Source: an uncultured Desulfovibrio sp. (GTDB taxonomy: Bacteria; Desulfobacterota; Desulfovibrionia; Desulfovibrionales; Desulfovibrionaceae). From it: 36,635 bases of DNA. Positions within the stretch are counted from its first letter, which is position 1. Each line of letters opens with the position of its first letter. Shown here piece by piece: positions 33,137-36,635 of this stretch. Below the pieces are notes generated by a model. It did not search any database, was not told the DNA's origin, and worked only from the letters and a program-made list of their open reading frames with translations. The stretch is taken from positions 1 through 36,635 of the forward strand of contig CAMQVJ010000021.1 of assembly GCA_947038175.1 (NCBI GenBank), in the 5' to 3' direction. Both the position numbers and the translations under genes were made by a program.

Positions 33137-34471
33137 TTACTCGTTAGGGTAATTCTGTGGAAAAATCCAATCCGTTTCATGAAATAAAGCCGTATTTTGC
33201 ACTGGGTTTATATTCATTGGTATTGGTTTTATTGCTGTGCAATATGCTTGCAAAAGCGATCTTTGTTCGGAGCGTATACGCTGATGTGATTCTATCTGCT
33301 TCCCTTGCCATGTGAGTCCAAAAGCATTTTTATCTATGCAGGAACTTGGTGTGGATGCATTATCAGCGTATTCCTCAAACGAGGACGTATAATGTATAAT
33401 ATCCATTAATGGTTGTTTTTGCAAACGTTCTTCTGTGTATTTATTGATATTTAAACGCATAAGAAGGGCAGGTTGCTGAAACGCCTGATGACATGGTAGG
33501 GAGGACATGCTGTCTTTATTGTTTGATTCTGCATGTGGGCAAATTTGAAATTCCGTACAGGGGGAGCATGTTGTTGATGCTTGCCACACGCTATGCCCTA
33601 TGCCATAAGGTCCTGTTTCAAAACAGTTTGCTGAAGAAAGATAAAAGCCTTCAACAGGAACGCCAAGATGAGCCGCTAAATGCGCTATGCCCGTATCAGG
33701 GGTGAGTAAAAGGTCAAGTCCTTCTAAATGTTGCATGAGCTCATTGAGGTTAGTTTTGCCCGTAAGATTAATAACTTGAGAGTGAAATTTTCGTGGCAAA
33801 TGATTCATAAGTTCTTGTGAAAACTTTTTTTCGTTATTCGTTCCAAAGAAAAAGAGAGAGCCACTAAAGGAGTTATTTTCTGTTTGCAAGCGTTCATAGA
33901 CGGCATGAATAATTTTTGCATAATCTTGTGCGCATAAGGATCGTTTTGCATTTTGTCCTGCTAGAACAATACCCAAGCCCTTACCTTGTGGCTTTGCAAT
34001 GGGATTAACTAACTGCGAAGCTACAGGGTTTGGTGCAAAATATCCCCAAAAATCCATAAGATTTAGTGGTGTATATCGTCTATCCTTCATCCATCTAAAG
34101 GCGAGTTGAATCCATTTTGAATGCTTTTCATGGCTAGCATTTCTGCCGTATCCCCTTAAGGCTTCTTCTGGGAAAAGTGTATTTATACGCTGTGAAAAGC
34201 TAGAATGGTTGAGAGCATACACATGGTCAAATTCTTGTTCTTTTAATTTTTTAAAGCTCTGTAAATTATTTTCAAAAATTTCAGATGCGTTTGTATTATG
34301 AATATCTACGCCAAAAATCTCTGCGTATGGGTAGAGCATACGAGCAAAATCAACTAAATTCTTATCCACAAGCATGCAAAGCTCACCTTCATTTTTTAAT
34401 GAAAGCATAAGCCGCTTGGTTTGGACAATGTCCCCAAGGCGTGCAAGTTGTGTGACAAGTTGTTTCGCCAT
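33137..34471 (-). CDS. GT9-family glycosyltransferase (heptosyltransferase-like)
   Basis: 444 residues. The N-terminus KQLVTQLARLGDIVQTKRLMLSL is the ADP-heptose:LPS heptosyltransferase (GT9) opening, and LLLTPDTGIAHLAAHLGVPVEGFYLSSA is the GT9 donor-binding block. A Cys-containing stretch follows (TTCSPCTEFQICPHAES). The C-terminal about 90 residues (from KQPLMDIIHYTS) have no family match I know. It probably transfers a heptose or related sugar in LPS core or another surface glycan. Paired with the CgeB-like gene by a 4-base gap. Ribosome-binding site GGGGAA, weak. Confidence 0.85.
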   Translation of the reverse strand: MAKQLVTQLARLGDIVQTKRLMLSLKNEGELCMLVDKNLVDFARMLYPYAEIFGVDIHNTNASEIFENNLQSFKKLKEQEFDHVYALNHSSFSQRINTLFPEEALRGYGRNASHEKHSKWIQLAFRWMKDRRYTPLNLMDFWGYFAPNPVASQLVNPIAKPQGKGLGIVLAGQNAKRSLCAQDYAKIIHAVYERLQTENNSFSGSLFFFGTNNEKKFSQELMNHLPRKFHSQVINLTGKTNLNELMQHLEGLDLLLTPDTGIAHLAAHLGVPVEGFYLSSANCFETGPYGIGHSVWQASTTCSPCTEFQICPHAESNNKDSMSSLPCHQAFQQPALLMRLNINKYTEERLQKQPLMDIIHYTSSFEEYADNASTPSSCIDKNAFGLTWQGKQIESHQRIRSEQRSLLQAYCTAIKPIPMNINPVQNTALFHETDWIFPQNYPNE

Positions 34472-34577
34472 AATTTCCCCATAGGTGTTTTTTATATCTA
34501 ATAATACTAGCTAAATTTTGTCAATATTTATATAGCGAAACTTGAGAATCTTTTTATGGGGTTTGGACTTGTTGTTT

Positions 34578-34773
34578 TTTGGGAGGCTCTGCCTCCCAAA
34601 CCCTCCGCCAAAGGACATGATGTCCTTTGGAAACCTCATATTTTAGTGCTTTTTATAAACTTTGTTTACAATAAATACATAATGAGAGCGACACCGTCGT
34701 TTACGTTTACGAGGCACGAGTAAATACGTAAATAGAGAGCTCAGATGGGGAAAAATTATTTCCCCTAAAAAAA
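34578..34773 (+). repeat. Multi-hairpin intergenic repeat, copy D
   Basis: Lies in the 396-base gap downstream of the glutamate-synthase-like gene and upstream of GT9. Hairpin 1 is TTTGGGAGGC/GCCTCCCAAA (34578-34600). Hairpin 2 is a perfect 11-bp CCAAAGGACAT/ATGTCCTTTGG (34608-34630). The core AAACCTCATATTTTAGTG starts at 34631. Hairpin 3 is partly degraded (34645-34679). An inserted segment follows with CGTTTACGTTTACGA, the inverse of the copy A insert, and then a different hairpin 4, GGGGAAA/TTTCCCC (34747-34765), and an A-tract. Confidence 0.85.
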
Positions 34774-34812
34774 CAATTAGAATACTTGAGAACCTTCAAA
34801 AAAAGATTGCCT

Positions 34813-34843
34813 AAAAAAAAGCTACCCTAAGGGGTAGCTTTTA
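34813..34843 (-). terminator. Intrinsic terminator of the glutamate-synthase-like gene
   Basis: AAAAGCTACCC pairs with GGGTAGCTTTT around a short loop. On the minus strand it ends in a row of eight Ts, 25 bases after the stop codon. Confidence 0.9.
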
Positions 34844-34867
34844 AATGGTATCGGATGGAAAAGCGTA

Positions 34868-36502
34868 TTATCCTAGAAGGATATTTTTTGCCTTTTCATT
34901 ATTTACATCGGTAATAAATGGAATCTTAGTTTCTCTTTCTGTTTCTCTATTGGCTGAAGCTATATCTGTACGTGCAATGTCTTGCAGAGTGAATTTACGA
35001 GCACCCGCCATAAGTTGTTGCAAGCCTGCGCCTAGACGGTCGAGGTTTGTCCACATAGCGATAGCACCATAAGGGATAGACTTCATTTCTTGTTTTCCAA
35101 GCTTAGCTTGAAGAGCATGGTAACCTGCAAAAATAGTTTCTGCACTGTCGCCAATGTCTGAAACAGTTTTTGGTAGACTTGCCCAGTTTCCGCTAATTTC
35201 TGCACGGCGTTCAGGGTGAAGAGCGCCTTCAATATTAGCACCAAGGAATCCTGGAATCATCATACCACGTCCCATACAAATAAGCTTTGTATAAGGAGAG
35301 CCAAGAGCAAGAGCTTTAAATATTTGACTTGGCTTTGCAAGACCACCACCAAGGGCAAGGTCAGGCACGTTTTTACCAGCGGCAGCAAGAATACTTGCGT
35401 ATTCGTGAACTTTAGAATGAAGAAGAATATTGGGCACGCCCCAATGCTCCATCATATCCCAAGGGCTCATGCCTGTTCCGCCGCCAGCACCATCAATGGT
35501 GAGCAAGTCAAGCTTACAGTCACTCGCTAGTCGAATAGCAAGTGCAAGCGCTTCCATTCCATAAGCACCCGTTTTTAAAGAAACGGACTTGAAGCCAAGT
35601 TTACGTAAGTAACTCACTTGAGACGTGAAATTTTTAGTTACTTGTTCAGAATTAGCCAAAGCTGTGTAACCAAGACGGCTATGACGGGCAAAGTGTCCAA
35701 CAGCACCAGCTTTATAAGCCGCTTGTGTTTCAGGTAAGCTTGGATCTGGGTCAACAAGGTAGCCACGATCTTTAAGGAATTTTGCGTATTCAATATCGCT
35801 TACTTGGATTTCTCCACCGATATTTTTTGCGCCTTGTCCCCATTTAAGTTCAATGGTTACTTTGTCTGCGTATTTTTCTGCAATATATTCTGCAACGCCA
35901 TTGCGTGCATCTTCAACATTTAGCTGAACAATAATAGCCCCGTATCCATCGCTATAACGTAAATAGCTATCGATACGACGATCCATTTCAGGAGCTTTTT
36001 TAATTTTACCGTTTTTGATTTCTGCTTTTTTATCTACGCCCACCACGTTTTCACCAACAACAACAGGCACACCAGATAATGCACAACCTGTGGCAAATGA
36101 ACTCCAGTATTTTGCTGCGATGAAAGTAGAACCAAGAGCACCTGTCATAAGTGGGTACTTACAGGTTATATTCTTTTTATGTCCAATTTTTGCTTCAAGG
36201 CTGACATCTGTAAAAAGAGTGTCTCCTGATTTTGCGAGTTTTGGGTCAGCGCCCTTTGTACCGTACAAATCCCCTTGAATTTTTAGGGAGTTATAGGAAA
36301 TACCTACAGGGCTTAAATTATCTGAACCGGCGGTTACTTGTCCGAAATCACGAGGATAAAGAATTTCTCGTCCTTTCATTGAACCAAGCCATGTTTCACA
36401 TTTACCTTGGCAATCTGCTTTACAAAGTGTGCAAAGACCAGATTCACAAGGTGTGCCACGATTGGTAGTGCCAAGAACATCATTGTTTTTTAATTGGGAC
36501 AT
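34868..36502 (-). CDS. FMN-binding glutamate-synthase-like protein
   Basis: 544 residues. An N-terminal Cys cluster (Cys 19, 24, 27, 31, 35) suggests a small metal or Fe-S site. The body is the GltS central/FMN barrel: LYPRDFGQVTAGSDNLSPV, ALSGVPVVVGENV, ELKWGQGAKNIGGEI, the LLTIDGAGGGTGMSPW phosphate/FMN loop, PDLALGGGLAKPSQIFKALALG and KLICMGRGMMIPGFLG. No glutamine-amidotransferase domain is present, so it is not a complete glutamate synthase; relatives are common in Desulfobacterota and archaea, and the true acceptor is uncertain. It has its own promoter and terminator. GGAG precedes the ATG. Confidence 0.88.
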   Translation of the reverse strand: MSQLKNNDVLGTTNRGTPCESGLCTLCKADCQGKCETWLGSMKGREILYPRDFGQVTAGSDNLSPVGISYNSLKIQGDLYGTKGADPKLAKSGDTLFTDVSLEAKIGHKKNITCKYPLMTGALGSTFIAAKYWSSFATGCALSGVPVVVGENVVGVDKKAEIKNGKIKKAPEMDRRIDSYLRYSDGYGAIIVQLNVEDARNGVAEYIAEKYADKVTIELKWGQGAKNIGGEIQVSDIEYAKFLKDRGYLVDPDPSLPETQAAYKAGAVGHFARHSRLGYTALANSEQVTKNFTSQVSYLRKLGFKSVSLKTGAYGMEALALAIRLASDCKLDLLTIDGAGGGTGMSPWDMMEHWGVPNILLHSKVHEYASILAAAGKNVPDLALGGGLAKPSQIFKALALGSPYTKLICMGRGMMIPGFLGANIEGALHPERRAEISGNWASLPKTVSDIGDSAETIFAGYHALQAKLGKQEMKSIPYGAIAMWTNLDRLGAGLQQLMAGARKFTLQDIARTDIASANRETERETKIPFITDVNNEKAKNILLG

Positions 36503-36543
36503 TTCAAACTCCGTTACAAAATTGTCAAATAAGATATGTGTAA

Positions 36544-36572
36544 TTTATAGGGTATTTTGACAAAATTGGCAA
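36544..36572 (-). promoter_or_regulatory. Promoter of the glutamate-synthase-like gene
   Basis: On the minus strand TTGCCA (36572-36567), a 17-base spacer and TATAAA (36549-36544): near-consensus sigma70. The spacer holds the inverted repeat ATTTTG-T-CAAAAT, and ACAAAATTG (plus strand) occurs at 36560-36568 and again at 36519-36527, so an operator is possible. Confidence 0.7.
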
Positions 36573-36635
36573 GTAAAAAATATAGAATTATGGGAAATCC
36601 ATGAAAATAAAAGATAAGAGCGAGATTAAGTCTGT

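Noticed and set aside
36310-36460. Glutamate-synthase-like protein as true GltB
   Set aside because: No N-terminal glutamine amidotransferase domain and no GltB C-terminal beta-helix; only the FMN/central domain and a Cys cluster are present.

Overview
The window is AT-rich bacterial chromosome, most likely from a member of the Desulfovibrionaceae (sulfidogenic Desulfobacterota). Three things point there. First, there is a desulfoferrodoxin–rubredoxin–rubredoxin:oxygen oxidoreductase (rbo-rub-roo) cluster whose Roo ligands fall at the residue numbers known for Desulfovibrio gigas. Second, the adenylate kinase has a metal-binding LID with the spacing C-X5-H-X15-C-X2-C at residues 129/135/151/154, the arrangement described for D. 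gigas. Third, it carries an FMN-type glutamate-synthase-like protein with an N-terminal Cys cluster. The low GC suggests a host-associated relative (Lawsonia/Bilophila/Taurinivorans-like); that is inference.

Region 1 (1-10290, all minus strand) is a housekeeping block. In transcription order it holds rpsB-tsf, a terminator, then a GT2 sugar transferase-pyrH-frr, uppS-cdsA-dxr, rseP and a tsaB that runs off the window edge. It covers translation, UMP kinase, undecaprenyl/phospholipid/isoprenoid precursors and site-2 proteolysis. Region 2 (10294-13834, minus) holds a SIMPL-domain protein, an orphan TolC/NodT-type outer-membrane lipoprotein and a DUF3089 alpha/beta hydrolase. Region 3 (14297-17371, plus) is a four-gene run: CoA-binding protein, YkgJ-type Cys-cluster protein, a J-domain/coiled-coil protein and adk. 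It converges on cydAB (cytochrome bd oxidase, minus). Region 4 (20212-22360, minus) is the oxygen-defence set roo, rub and rbo, with a Fur-box-like operator over the rbo promoter; together with cydAB it forms an O2/superoxide removal island. Region 5 (22750-24474, minus) is a CgeB-like glycosyltransferase. Region 6 (24484-29769, plus) holds rlmE, yebC, ruvC, a UPF0173 metallo-hydrolase and the LPS-export permeases lptF-lptG. Region 7 (29847-34471, minus) holds an isochorismatase-like hydrolase, tilS and a GT9/CgeB-like glycosyltransferase pair. Region 8 (34813-36572, minus) is a monocistronic glutamate-synthase-like gene with a near-consensus promoter and its own terminator.

The most unusual non-coding signal is a family of modular, multi-hairpin intergenic elements. 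There are four full copies (about 2158-2335, 5517-5645, 7953-8096, 34578-34773) and two reduced ones (14165-14265, 17379-17482). All six read in the plus orientation, with conserved core segments and with stem differences in copies B and C that stay paired mainly by G-U wobbles on the plus strand only. Other points of note are an (AG)13 dinucleotide tract immediately upstream of, or inside, the start of tilS; a 24-bp tandem repeat giving RpsB an Ala/Glu-rich tail; and low-complexity insertions in Dxr and TsaB. I saw no tRNA, rRNA, CRISPR array, transposase or phage gene.
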